A DNA stretch of 8,391 nucleotides from an uncultured Collinsella sp. (GTDB lineage Bacteria > Actinomycetota > Coriobacteriia > Coriobacteriales > Coriobacteriaceae). The translations under genes were made by a program, and so were the position numbers. The DNA lies in contig CAUDYH010000044.1 in the NCBI GenBank assembly GCA_958453575.1, positions 1 to 8,391 on the forward strand, written 5' to 3'. The notes below the pieces were generated by a model. The model had not been told where the DNA came from and did no database searches. It saw nothing but the letters and a program-made list of their open reading frames with translations. Below are positions 1 through 5,339 of the stretch, one piece after another; position 1 is the first letter of the stretch; the number at the start of each line of letters is the position of its first letter.

Positions 1-418
1 CGAAGAAGTGATTTGCTTTGACGTTTTTCCGAAGGGCGTCGATACGCCACAGCTCCGCTTTCCTCGTCACCGTAACGCCGAACCATGCGTTTTCCAGGTC
101 GGTATCTAAATCCAGCAAATCGGGTCTCTTGGTCAGGAACAGGAACTGATGCTGTGGATTCTCATGGATCTTTGCAAATACCTCGTCTCGCCATTCCAGC
201 TTCCACCCGGAGAGATCGCTCATGCCGGTAAGGAGAAAGTTCTGCGGGCGTTTCTTTTCCATCATCTTGAGCTTGCTCGGGAAGAACTCAGGATCAGCGA
301 AGTCGTCAATCATATGCCAACGTTTCACATTGTTACGGGCATAGCAATATGGACACCCCACCGTGCAGCCGATGACGATATTCATATTCTGAATCTGATT
401 TTTGATGCAGATGCTCAT
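1..418 (-). CDS. Radical SAM protein, N-terminal 139 residues (runs off the left edge)
   Basis: The minus-strand frame from ATG 418 to the window edge encodes a radical SAM enzyme. The 4Fe-4S/SAM cysteine motif is CTVGCPYC (C18, C22, C25; CX3CX2C) followed by YARNN, as in the spore-photoproduct-lyase-like and DUF5131-like branches. Further blocks typical of that branch are FLLTGMSDLSGW (about 61-72), QFLFLTKRP (about 91-99) and AWFGVTVT (about 111-118). The start is well fixed: an in-frame TAG lies only three codons upstream (428-430), and no other start codon lies between. The start overlaps the stop of the sirtuin stub as ATGA. The ribosome site is unusual, a repeated AGGCAGG. It resembles one member of the 'radical SAM mobile pair' families of gut anaerobes; that is recollection of family character, not a search. 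Substrate is unknown, and the C-terminal half is outside the window. Confidence 0.85.
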   Translation of the reverse strand, partial: MSICIKNQIQNMNIVIGCTVGCPYCYARNNVKRWHMIDDFADPEFFPSKLKMMEKKRPQNFLLTGMSDLSGWKLEWRDEVFAKIHENPQHQFLFLTKRPDLLDLDTDLENAWFGVTVTRKAELWRIDALRKNVKANHFF

Positions 419-615
419 AACGCCTGCCTACCTGCCTCTCCCGTAAACACGCAATCAGCCTTCCCCACCTTGCGGGCAAAAGCCTGGATATCTTGCTTGC
501 AAGCAGCAGGCTCGCAATCGCTCAAATCGTATGACGTGCCGCCGTTTCGATAGACGGCCCGATGGGAAAACGATCGGCTGACAAGCCCGATGCCGAGCTT
601 CTCGCACAGGGTCAT
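415..615 (-). pseudogene. Truncated Sir2-A paralogue (N-terminal stub, 66 codons)
   Basis: The 66-residue product aligns without gaps to residues 1-63 of the intact Sir2-A further right; about 33 of 63 positions are identical by eye. Shared blocks are MTL.E.L, SFS, YR.GGT.Y.LSD.EP, FAR and ADCV. Similarity stops at GEAGR, where Sir2-A has GGASG, the first glycine-rich NAD-binding turn. Everything needed for catalysis is therefore missing. The start is ATG with a good Shine-Dalgarno site (AAGGGAG about 5 bases upstream), where Sir2-A uses GTG. The frame ends at TGA 415-417, overlapping the radical SAM start. I read it as the broken left copy of the sirtuin gene, cut by whatever brought in the radical SAM gene. 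It could still be translated and feed ribosomes into that gene. Confidence 0.8.
423..437. repeat. 7-bp direct repeat at the sirtuin/radical SAM junction
   Basis: On the plus strand CCTGCCT occurs twice, at 423-429 and 431-437, separated by one A. It lies where similarity to Sir2-A ends and 5 bases from the radical SAM start codon. Read on the minus strand it gives AGGCAGG twice, which may serve as a weak ribosome site. It may equally be a scar of the rearrangement. A repeat this short could also be chance. Confidence 0.4.
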
Positions 616-758
616 CCGTGCTCCCTTTCAGCTATAAAAAACAGGTGTCTATAAACAGTATCCTTGTTGATTTTCGCAGGGGCAATGAACAAACGCGTGC
701 ACCTGTCGATAAACGAACAGCTACTGGACATTGTCAAACGACTCAGATTGGAGAGGCG
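616..758. promoter_or_regulatory. Divergent control region, left (degraded) copy
   Basis: This 143-bp spacer separates the sirtuin stub (minus) from tetR1 (plus). It aligns along its length with the 143-bp spacer at 3907-4049, with only small indels. It keeps the core ACAGGTGTCTATAAA (641-655), including a plus-strand TATAAA at 650-655 that fits a -10 box. The 18-bp palindrome seen in the right copy is damaged here: 636-653 reads AAAAAACAGGTGTCTATA, so the left arm has lost its TATA. The minus-strand TATAAT of the right copy is TTTTAT here (634-639), so the promoter toward the stub looks weaker. The block CTGTCGATAAACGA (703-716) is identical in both copies. The spacer is open in the tetR1 frame back to 618, but I regard that as coincidental because the right copy is closed. 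Confidence 0.6.
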
Positions 759-1319
759 ATGGGAGAAACCAAGATCGACCGCCGGCGGCGCTACACCCTC
801 TCGGTCATACGGGAGGCGTTCTTCGCGCTGCTGGCCGAGGTCGGCTTCGCGAAGATGACGGTGGCGGACATCTGCCGCCGCGCCGAGATCAACCGGGGAA
901 CGTTCTATCTGCGTTACGAGGATAAGTACGCGCTGCTCGATGCGCTTATCGACGAGGCATTGGCAGCGGCTCCCCCGCTTGAGGGGGTTGAATCGGCAAC
1001 GCTTTGCCAGCGTCCGCCGGCAGACGACGATTATCGCCTGCTTTATTCGGACAGCGACGCATACGCTCGCGTAGCCCAGCGCGTCATAGAACGCGGAGCG
1101 GAGCAGATGGTTCCCTGGGTCATGGAGAAAACAGGGCTTTCACGCGAAGACGCCTTCCTGCTCTTCGTCCACAACGTCCAGGGCAATCTGGCCGTCAACC
1201 GCCTGCTCGGCTGGAGACGAGGTCCCGAGTTCGCCCATGCCCAGGAGCTGCTCAACGCCTATTCCGAAGGGGGCTTACTGGCGGTATCCGCTCTTCGCGA
1301 TTCCGATAACCCATCGTGA
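759..1319 (+). CDS. TetR-family transcriptional regulator, copy 1 (TetR1)
   Basis: A 186-residue regulator. The N-terminal helix-turn-helix is classical TetR: AFFALLAEVGFAKMTVADICRRAEINRGTFYLRYEDKYALL spans about residues 20-60, with the recognition helix at INRGTFYLRY. The C-terminal part (about 75-186) is the helical ligand/dimer domain; its ligand cannot be read from sequence. The ATG at 759 is chosen over upstream in-frame codons for three reasons: GGAGAGG (750-756) precedes it, the copy-2 gene starts at the equivalent place, and both products are then exactly 186 residues. The two products differ at about 28 of 186 positions, mostly at the extreme N-terminus, around residues 76-82 and in the last 15 residues. 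It probably acts on the divergent control regions of both copies. It is convergent with the sirtuin operon end. Confidence 0.9.
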   Translation: MGETKIDRRRRYTLSVIREAFFALLAEVGFAKMTVADICRRAEINRGTFYLRYEDKYALLDALIDEALAAAPPLEGVESATLCQRPPADDDYRLLYSDSDAYARVAQRVIERGAEQMVPWVMEKTGLSREDAFLLFVHNVQGNLAVNRLLGWRRGPEFAHAQELLNAYSEGGLLAVSALRDSDNPS

Positions 1320-1338
1320 CCTGCGATTCAGGAATACC

Positions 1339-1366
1339 AGCCTCCGAGCCCTCTCGTTCGGAGGCT
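1339..1366. terminator. Hairpin between convergent tetR1 and the sirtuin operon
   Basis: AGCCTCCGA (1339-1347) and TCGGAGGCT (1358-1366) form a perfect 9-bp stem with a 10-base loop. It lies between the stop of tetR1 (1319) and the stop of the sirtuin operon (1403), the expected place for a shared terminator. Neither strand has a clear T-tract after the stem, so intrinsic termination may be weak or need a factor. The 83-bp gap holds nothing else I recognise. Confidence 0.5.
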
Positions 1367-1402
1367 GCGACTAAAACCTCATTGCGCGTCTACCGCTCCG
1401 CG

Positions 1403-2251
1403 TTACTCGCCACCTGCCCGCGCCACCGAGAGCAGGGCGCCCAAATCGGCCTGGATCGCCCCTGCCTTGCTTCCAAGCTGCAGCGGAGCCGAGCCGCCCG
1501 AGATGTTTACGCTCAAAAGGTGCGCATCCGGCAGCTTTGCGGTCATGCTCCAGAACGGGAGCGTGATGATGCCGGGGGTCATCTCGCCCACGCCAAGCTC
1601 CAGCAACAGCACGCGGCGATCGCTGCGCTCGCGCACGAAGCGCTCGTATCGTCCGAGGCTCTCGCGCCATGCCGCACCCTGCAGAAACGTGTCGTCGCGC
1701 ACCCACGGCACAAGCTGCCAGCCGCAATGCGGGCATCGGGGGACATCCTCGCTGCGGACCTCGAACCCCGCCATGCCCGCGAGCATGCGCTCGACGTAGG
1801 GGCTCGCATCGAAGAGCTCGTCGCAGCATGGCTGCTTGCATTGAAGGTGCGCGAAGCTTCCCTGATAGTTGCAGATCCTCTCGGTGGGAAACGTCTTCTC
1901 GACTTGGGTGTCCACATTGGTGCTCAGGATGAAGTAGTCCTTATGGCCGATGAGGGACCGTAGGTCGAGATAGGGCTGCGAGGTCGGCTCGCGCAGCATG
2001 AAGTCGATATATCGCGCGTAGTAGGCCCATTGCTGCTCGAGGCTGGGGTAGAGGTGGTAGAAGCCGTCGAAAAGGCTCTTGAAGCCAAAGGCTTGCTGCC
2101 AGTCCGCCATTCCTGCGCGCGCCATGCCCGCGCGGTTGTAATGGTTGAACCCGGCGGCGCTCGACATGCCCGAGCCGATGCCGACGATGATGGCGTCGGC
2201 ATCGTCGATAAGGCTTCGAAGCCTACGCGCTTCTCTTTCTAGGGGTGGCAT
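1403..2251 (-). CDS. Sir2-C: class M-like sirtuin with zinc finger, catalytic His replaced by Gln
   Basis: A 282-residue Sir2-fold protein, third gene of the operon. The NAD-binding start is VGIGSGMSSAAGF (about 23-35). The second NAD block is STNVDTQ (N112, D114). The residue that is the catalytic His in deacylases (usual motif HG) is Gln130 in NYQG. A zinc site is likely from C138 and C142/C143 with C173 and C176 (RCPHCG). Later blocks are LLELGVGEMTPGII (about 216-229), PFW, and SVNI near the ribose site. The Asn/Gln pair and these blocks match class M sirtuins, protein ADP-ribosyltransferases known to act on lipoyl-carrier GcvH-L, so ADP-ribosyl transfer is more likely than deacetylation. 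Substrate is unknown. The start ATG 2251 has GAGGAG eight bases upstream and overlaps the end of Sir2-B by 13 bp, suggesting coupled translation. No signal peptide or membrane segment is evident; cytosolic. Confidence 0.85.
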   Translation of the reverse strand: MPPLEREARRLRSLIDDADAIIVGIGSGMSSAAGFNHYNRAGMARAGMADWQQAFGFKSLFDGFYHLYPSLEQQWAYYARYIDFMLREPTSQPYLDLRSLIGHKDYFILSTNVDTQVEKTFPTERICNYQGSFAHLQCKQPCCDELFDASPYVERMLAGMAGFEVRSEDVPRCPHCGWQLVPWVRDDTFLQGAAWRESLGRYERFVRERSDRRVLLLELGVGEMTPGIITLPFWSMTAKLPDAHLLSVNISGGSAPLQLGSKAGAIQADLGALLSVARAGGE

Positions 2252-2937
2252 CGGGCGATCTCCTCGAAAGCCGGGGTCATATCGCCGTCAACGAGAATCG
2301 TCTCGCACGAGGCGTCGGGCGCCATGGCCTGGCTGTAGTTGAACACGATGTAGGTGGCGTGCTCGCAGACGTTCGCGATCTGGGCGAGCATGTGCTTTAT
2401 GATGCCGTTGCGCAGTCCCACGCCAAGTTCGAGGATGGCGACCCTGCCGTTGCGATGGGCTTGCACAAGGCGCTCGAGCTCCTCGAGCTGGGCCGTGGCG
2501 AGGGCGTCTGGATGGGCGAGACGCCGCTCGTCGATCGACGTGCGTATGCTCCCCTCCGTCTCGAGCACGCGGTTCTCGTTGAACCCTGCGCGTACGAAGT
2601 GCCCGTCGATATTGCACGTGATCACGAAGGTGTCAGCGTGCTCTGTAAGACGCCGCAGCCCGTTCATGAGCGGGCTGGGCTCATACTCGACATACTCCTT
2701 TTGATGGAACCGCTCGACCCATCGGCTTCGCACGCTGGCATCCGGGGAGGCGAGCCCCTGCAGTATGCAGCCGATGCCGTCGGCCTGAGCGAGGTCGCCG
2801 TACGCCTCTCGGAAATGAGCATCGGCGCAGAAGAGGTTGAGCCCCTCTGCCATGTCCAGCCCGTTGCTGGCGCCGATGATGACAAGATCCGCCTCGGCTA
2901 GCGCCCTGCCTATGCGAACTGCTTTCACCGTTTCCAT
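2239..2937 (-). CDS. Sir2-B: short zinc-less sirtuin-like protein, Glu at the catalytic position
   Basis: A 232-residue Sir2-fold protein, middle gene of the operon. Recognisable blocks are the glycine turn VIIGASNGLDMAEGLN (about 19-34), VITCNIDGHF (N109, D111), LETEGSI, where Glu128 stands at the usual catalytic His position, AILELGVGLRNGII (about 167-180) and YIVFNY. The zinc-ribbon present in its two neighbours is missing: between TEGSI and the ELGVG block there are about 35 residues with no cysteine. This is shorter than most sirtuins. It may be a non-catalytic partner of A or C, or an NAD or ADP-ribose sensor; both are inference. The start ATG 2937 is preceded by GGGGAGGT inside the last codons of Sir2-A. 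The gap to Sir2-A is 3 bp and the overlap with Sir2-C is 13 bp, so the three are very likely made together. Confidence 0.8.
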   Translation of the reverse strand: METVKAVRIGRALAEADLVIIGASNGLDMAEGLNLFCADAHFREAYGDLAQADGIGCILQGLASPDASVRSRWVERFHQKEYVEYEPSPLMNGLRRLTEHADTFVITCNIDGHFVRAGFNENRVLETEGSIRTSIDERRLAHPDALATAQLEELERLVQAHRNGRVAILELGVGLRNGIIKHMLAQIANVCEHATYIVFNYSQAMAPDASCETILVDGDMTPAFEEIARCHP

Positions 2938-2940
2938 GTG

Positions 2941-3906
2941 CTACCTCCCCAGCGTCTTGCGCACGTCGGCGAGCACGTCGGCGATGTCGGCGCGAACGGC
3001 GAGCCCCCAATCCTCGATCGCGCGGGGGAGAAACTGCGTCCTGTTGTTCACGGCGATGTAGCTAGCCTGCGACAACTGCGCCGTGAGGGCCCAGAACGGC
3101 TCCTGGATAAACGCGGGCGTCATGCGGCCCACGCCCAGCTCGAGGAAAAGGATCCTCTGCCGCGCGTGCGCGTCGAGCCAGTCGGACACCTTGTGGTACT
3201 GCTCCTCGTAGAGCTCGCCCTGCAGGAAGTTGCCGTAGCCGCGAACCCAGGGGAACGCCTCTGCCCCGCAGTGCGGGCAGCGCGGCACGAGCTCTGTCGG
3301 AACCTCAAGGCCGTCTCCCATGGCCTCTACCATGTTGGAGACCGGCTCGACCGCATCCCACACCGCGTCGGTGCAACAGTGGGAGCACTGAAAGAAGCGG
3401 TGGTCGCCTTGGATCTCTGCCACTTTCTCCCAGGGATAGAGCTTCACAAACTGCGTGTCCTGGTTGGTGGTGAGCACGAAGAAATCCTTCTCGGCGATAA
3501 TGGTGTCGAGGTCCCTGTAGGGCTTGCGCAGCGGGGCGTTGAGCGTGGTGTCGAGGAAGGTGGCGAGGTATCCCCAGCGCGCCTCGGCGGTGGGCCAGCG
3601 GTAGAACGACCCCTCGAAAGCGCCCTTGAAACCGTAGCGCTCGGCGAATTTGCCGAAATGCCTGCGATAGGTTGCGTTGTCCTCGTAATAGAAGTCGCCG
3701 CCGCCCGCCGCGGAGAGCCCAGAGGCCCCGCCCACCAGCACGCAATCGGCTTCCTCGATCATGCGGGCGAAGTCCCTGATTTGCTGGTCGTAGGGCTCGG
3801 GCTCGCGGTCACTCAGCTCATAGGGCGTGCCGCCGCTGCGGTAGGCGGCCTGAAGGGAAAACGATTGGTTGGTGAGCTCGATAACGAGCTGCTCGTACAG
3901 GGTCAC
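2941..3906 (-). CDS. Sir2-A: class M-like sirtuin (probable protein ADP-ribosyltransferase), first gene of operon
   Basis: A 321-residue Sir2-fold protein with an N-terminal extension of about 50 residues. Visible blocks are LVGGASGLSAAGGGDFYYED (about 57-76, NAD-binding turn), LTTNQDTQF (N148, D150), EIQGDHRFFQC (Gln166 in place of the catalytic His), a zinc site from C174/C177 (C178) and C210/C213 (RCPHCG), FLELGVGRMTPAFI (about 254-267), PFW, and IAVNN near residue 286. Asn plus Gln with QGD and FQC is the signature I associate with SirTM, class M sirtuins that ADP-ribosylate proteins. Those usually sit with a macrodomain hydrolase and GcvH-L, which are absent here. The start is GTG at 3906: AGAAGG lies about 8 bases upstream, and the duplicated stub starts at the equivalent ATG. 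An ATG further upstream (4089) would run through the promoter region and overlap tetR2, so I reject it. Confidence 0.87.
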   Translation of the reverse strand: MTLYEQLVIELTNQSFSLQAAYRSGGTPYELSDREPEPYDQQIRDFARMIEEADCVLVGGASGLSAAGGGDFYYEDNATYRRHFGKFAERYGFKGAFEGSFYRWPTAEARWGYLATFLDTTLNAPLRKPYRDLDTIIAEKDFFVLTTNQDTQFVKLYPWEKVAEIQGDHRFFQCSHCCTDAVWDAVEPVSNMVEAMGDGLEVPTELVPRCPHCGAEAFPWVRGYGNFLQGELYEEQYHKVSDWLDAHARQRILFLELGVGRMTPAFIQEPFWALTAQLSQASYIAVNNRTQFLPRAIEDWGLAVRADIADVLADVRKTLGR

Positions 3907-4049
3907 TGGATACCTTCTTTCAGCTATTATAAACAGGTGTCTATAAAAAGTATCCATGTCGATTTGCTTAAGAGCAATGAACAGCTTCGGCCTGCTGTCG
4001 ATAAACGAGCGTTTGCCGGGCATTGTCGAGCGTTGCAATTGGAGGGGTA
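3907..4049. promoter_or_regulatory. Divergent control region between Sir2-A and tetR2, intact copy
   Basis: This 143-bp spacer carries start signals in both directions. On the minus strand TATAAT (complement of 3926-3931) is a perfect -10 box for the sirtuin operon; a -35 box at the usual distance is poor (GATACT). On the plus strand TATAAA (3942-3947) fits a -10 box for tetR2, with a weak -35 TTCAGC (3919-3924). Both -10 boxes fall inside or touch the palindrome at 3928-3945, so one bound repressor could close both promoters. The tetR2 leader is then roughly 100 bases long and contains further TGTC-headed repeats. Negative autoregulation by TetR2 is the simplest reading, inferred from layout. 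Confidence 0.65.
3928..3945. promoter_or_regulatory. 18-bp palindrome, probable TetR operator
   Basis: TATAAACAGGTGTCTATA reads nearly the same on both strands: seven of nine arm positions are symmetric, the exceptions being one internal A/C pair and the central GG. Size, symmetry and placement over both divergent -10 boxes fit TetR-family operators. Its core is preserved in the left copy (636-653), with a damaged left arm. Confidence 0.6.
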
Positions 4050-4610
4050 ATGGAAGCGGGGAAGATCGATCGTCGCCGACGCTATACACTCTCGGTCATA
4101 CGGGAGGCGTTCTTCGCGCTGCTGGCCGAGGTCGGCTTCGCGAAGATGACGGTAGCGGATATCTGCCGACGCGCCGATATCAACCGTGGCACGTTCTATC
4201 TGCACTACGAGGACAAGTTCGCCCTGCTCGACGCGCTTATCGACGAGGCCTTGGCGGCGGTGCCGCCGCTCGAGGGAACGGAGGCGGGCGCCCTCTGCCA
4301 GCGTCCGCCGGCAAACGATGACTATTATCTGCTCTACTCGGATGACGACGCGTACGCCCGGGTGGCACAGCGCGTCGTCGAGCGCGGCGCCGAGCAGATG
4401 GTTCCCTCGATCATGGAGGAGACTGGGCTTTCGCGCGAGGACGCCTATCTGCTCTTCGTCCACAACGTCCAGGGAAATCTCGCGGTCAACCGCCTGCTCG
4501 GTTGGAGGCGAGGGCCCGAGTTTGCCCACGCTCAGGAGCTGCTCAGCGCCTATTCCGAAGGGGGCATGCGGGCGGTATCGGCTCGTCACGATCCTCGTAG
4601 CTCGTCTTGA
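4050..4610 (+). CDS. TetR-family transcriptional regulator, copy 2 (TetR2)
   Basis: A 186-residue TetR regulator, divergent from the sirtuin operon. The helix-turn-helix covers about residues 20-60 (AKMTVADICRRADINRGTFYLHYEDKFALL). The C-terminal helical domain contains the stretch EDAYLLFVHNVQGNLAVNRLLGWRRGPEFAHAQELL, almost unchanged from TetR1, so the dimer or ligand surface seems under constraint. The ATG at 4050 is preceded by GGAGGGG; a TTG at 4023 in frame is less likely because it lacks this spacing and copy 1 starts at the same point. It is likely the local repressor of the sirtuin operon and of itself, binding the palindrome at 3928-3945. Effector is unknown; NAD metabolites or a stress ligand are only guesses. 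Confidence 0.9.
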   Translation: MEAGKIDRRRRYTLSVIREAFFALLAEVGFAKMTVADICRRADINRGTFYLHYEDKFALLDALIDEALAAVPPLEGTEAGALCQRPPANDDYYLLYSDDDAYARVAQRVVERGAEQMVPSIMEETGLSREDAYLLFVHNVQGNLAVNRLLGWRRGPEFAHAQELLSAYSEGGMRAVSARHDPRSSS

Positions 4611-4736
4611 CCGCATGTCATTTCAGGTAGGTGGCGTTGCTATGGGCCCTCTTTGATTTTCGACGTTGTATAAGGCAATCGCAATCGTCTTGAGCTTCTT
4701 TAGGGAACTTGAACAAGAGATATGGCCTGCTGGCGA

Positions 4737-4766
4737 TTGATTAACACCATTCGTTTTGGTTACAAG
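4737..4766 (+). promoter_or_regulatory. Candidate promoter for the flavodoxin-family gene
   Basis: TTGATT (4737-4742) and TACAAG (4761-4766), separated by 18 bases, each match four of six consensus positions. Transcription would begin near 4773, inside the inverted repeat just downstream. The rest of the 198-bp gap after tetR2 shows no gene and no clear terminator. Confidence 0.35.
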
Positions 4767-4770
4767 AAAG

Positions 4771-4792
4771 CATGCTGCGCGCCTGCAGCATG
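4771..4792. promoter_or_regulatory. Perfect 8-bp inverted repeat before the flavodoxin-family gene
   Basis: CATGCTGC (4771-4778) and GCAGCATG (4785-4792) are exact reverse complements around the 6-base spacer GCGCCT. The right arm touches the Shine-Dalgarno stretch GAGGGAGAGGG (4792-4802). It could be a repressor site at the transcription start or an mRNA hairpin limiting ribosome access. Confidence 0.5.
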
Positions 4793-4808
4793 AGGGAGAG
4801 GGAATCCT

Positions 4809-5339
4809 ATGAATATCGTTGTATTGAGCGGCAGCCCGCGTAAGGGCGCTAATACCGATACCATGGTCGAGGCGTTTGCCGAGACCGCGCGTGAGGGCGG
4901 CCATACGGTCGAGGTCATCCGCGTTGCCAGCAAGAAGATCGCCGGCTGCCTGGGATGCCAGTACTGCTTCGCCCATGAGGGCGTCTGCGTGCAGAAGGAT
5001 GACATGGCCAACGTGATTGAGTCGCTGAAAGATACCGACATGGTTGTCTTCGCTTCGCCTATCTACTGGTTTGATATCACTGCGCAGGAAAAGACCGCCA
5101 TCGACCGCCTGTACGCCTTCGGTGCCACGGGATTCCCGTTCACCAAGACGGCCCTTTTACTCGATAGCCACAGCGAGGGTGTCTATGATGCGGCGATCGC
5201 TATGTACAAGTCAACCTGCGCGTACTGCAAGTGGGAGGACCAGGGCATTGTCACGATTGGTGGCATGACCGAGCGCGACAGCATGGCATCGTCGCCCAAG
5301 TTGAAAGAGGTGCGAGAGCTCGCTCGCAAGCTCGCCTAA
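4809..5339 (+). CDS. Flavodoxin-family / NADPH-dependent FMN reductase-like protein with a four-cysteine cluster
   Basis: A 176-residue protein with the flavodoxin-like Rossmann fold of the NADPH-dependent FMN reductase family. The N-terminal MNIVVLSGSPRKGANTD gives the FMN-phosphate loop GSPRxxxNT at about residues 8-16, and VVFASPIYWFDITAQEK (about 78-94) is the second flavin loop. Between them lies C47-x2-C50-x2-C53-x6-C60, the spacing of the compact cysteine motif of archaeal and anaerobic iron-sulfur flavoproteins (CX2CX2CX4-7C), so a 4Fe-4S cluster beside FMN is plausible. It would act as a soluble electron carrier or reductase; its partner is unknown. Two later cysteines (CAYC, near 136-139) are also present. 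The start ATG 4809 has GAGGGAGAGGG six bases upstream. It is a single gene, same direction as tetR2 but 198 bp away, so probably a separate transcript. Confidence 0.87.
   Translation: MNIVVLSGSPRKGANTDTMVEAFAETAREGGHTVEVIRVASKKIAGCLGCQYCFAHEGVCVQKDDMANVIESLKDTDMVVFASPIYWFDITAQEKTAIDRLYAFGATGFPFTKTALLLDSHSEGVYDAAIAMYKSTCAYCKWEDQGIVTIGGMTERDSMASSPKLKEVRELARKLA

Noticed and set aside
618..758. In-frame N-terminal extension of TetR1 back to ATG 618
   Set aside because: It has no ribosome site, would cover the promoter and operator region, and the matching extension in TetR2 is closed by stops. The common start with GGAGAGG/GGAGGGG gives equal 186-residue products.
1316..1963. Long plus-strand open frame opposite Sir2-C (and similar ones at 2245-2901 and 2938-4050)
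   Set aside because: These are antisense shadows in GC-rich DNA. Their products show no family pattern, while the minus-strand frames give clear sirtuins.
1403..3906. Sirtuin genes as an anti-phage NAD-depletion system (Thoeris, DSR or SIR2-HerA type)
   Set aside because: Those have a Sir2 domain with the catalytic His, usually fused or paired with a sensor or ATPase. Here the His is replaced, domains are stand-alone, and no such partner adjoins. The AAA ATPase at 5520 is separate and of the DUF4143 type, not HerA.
3907..4089. Longer Sir2-A starting at 4089 on the minus strand
   Set aside because: It would translate the divergent control region and overlap the start of tetR2. GTG 3906 has a ribosome site and matches the start of the duplicated stub.
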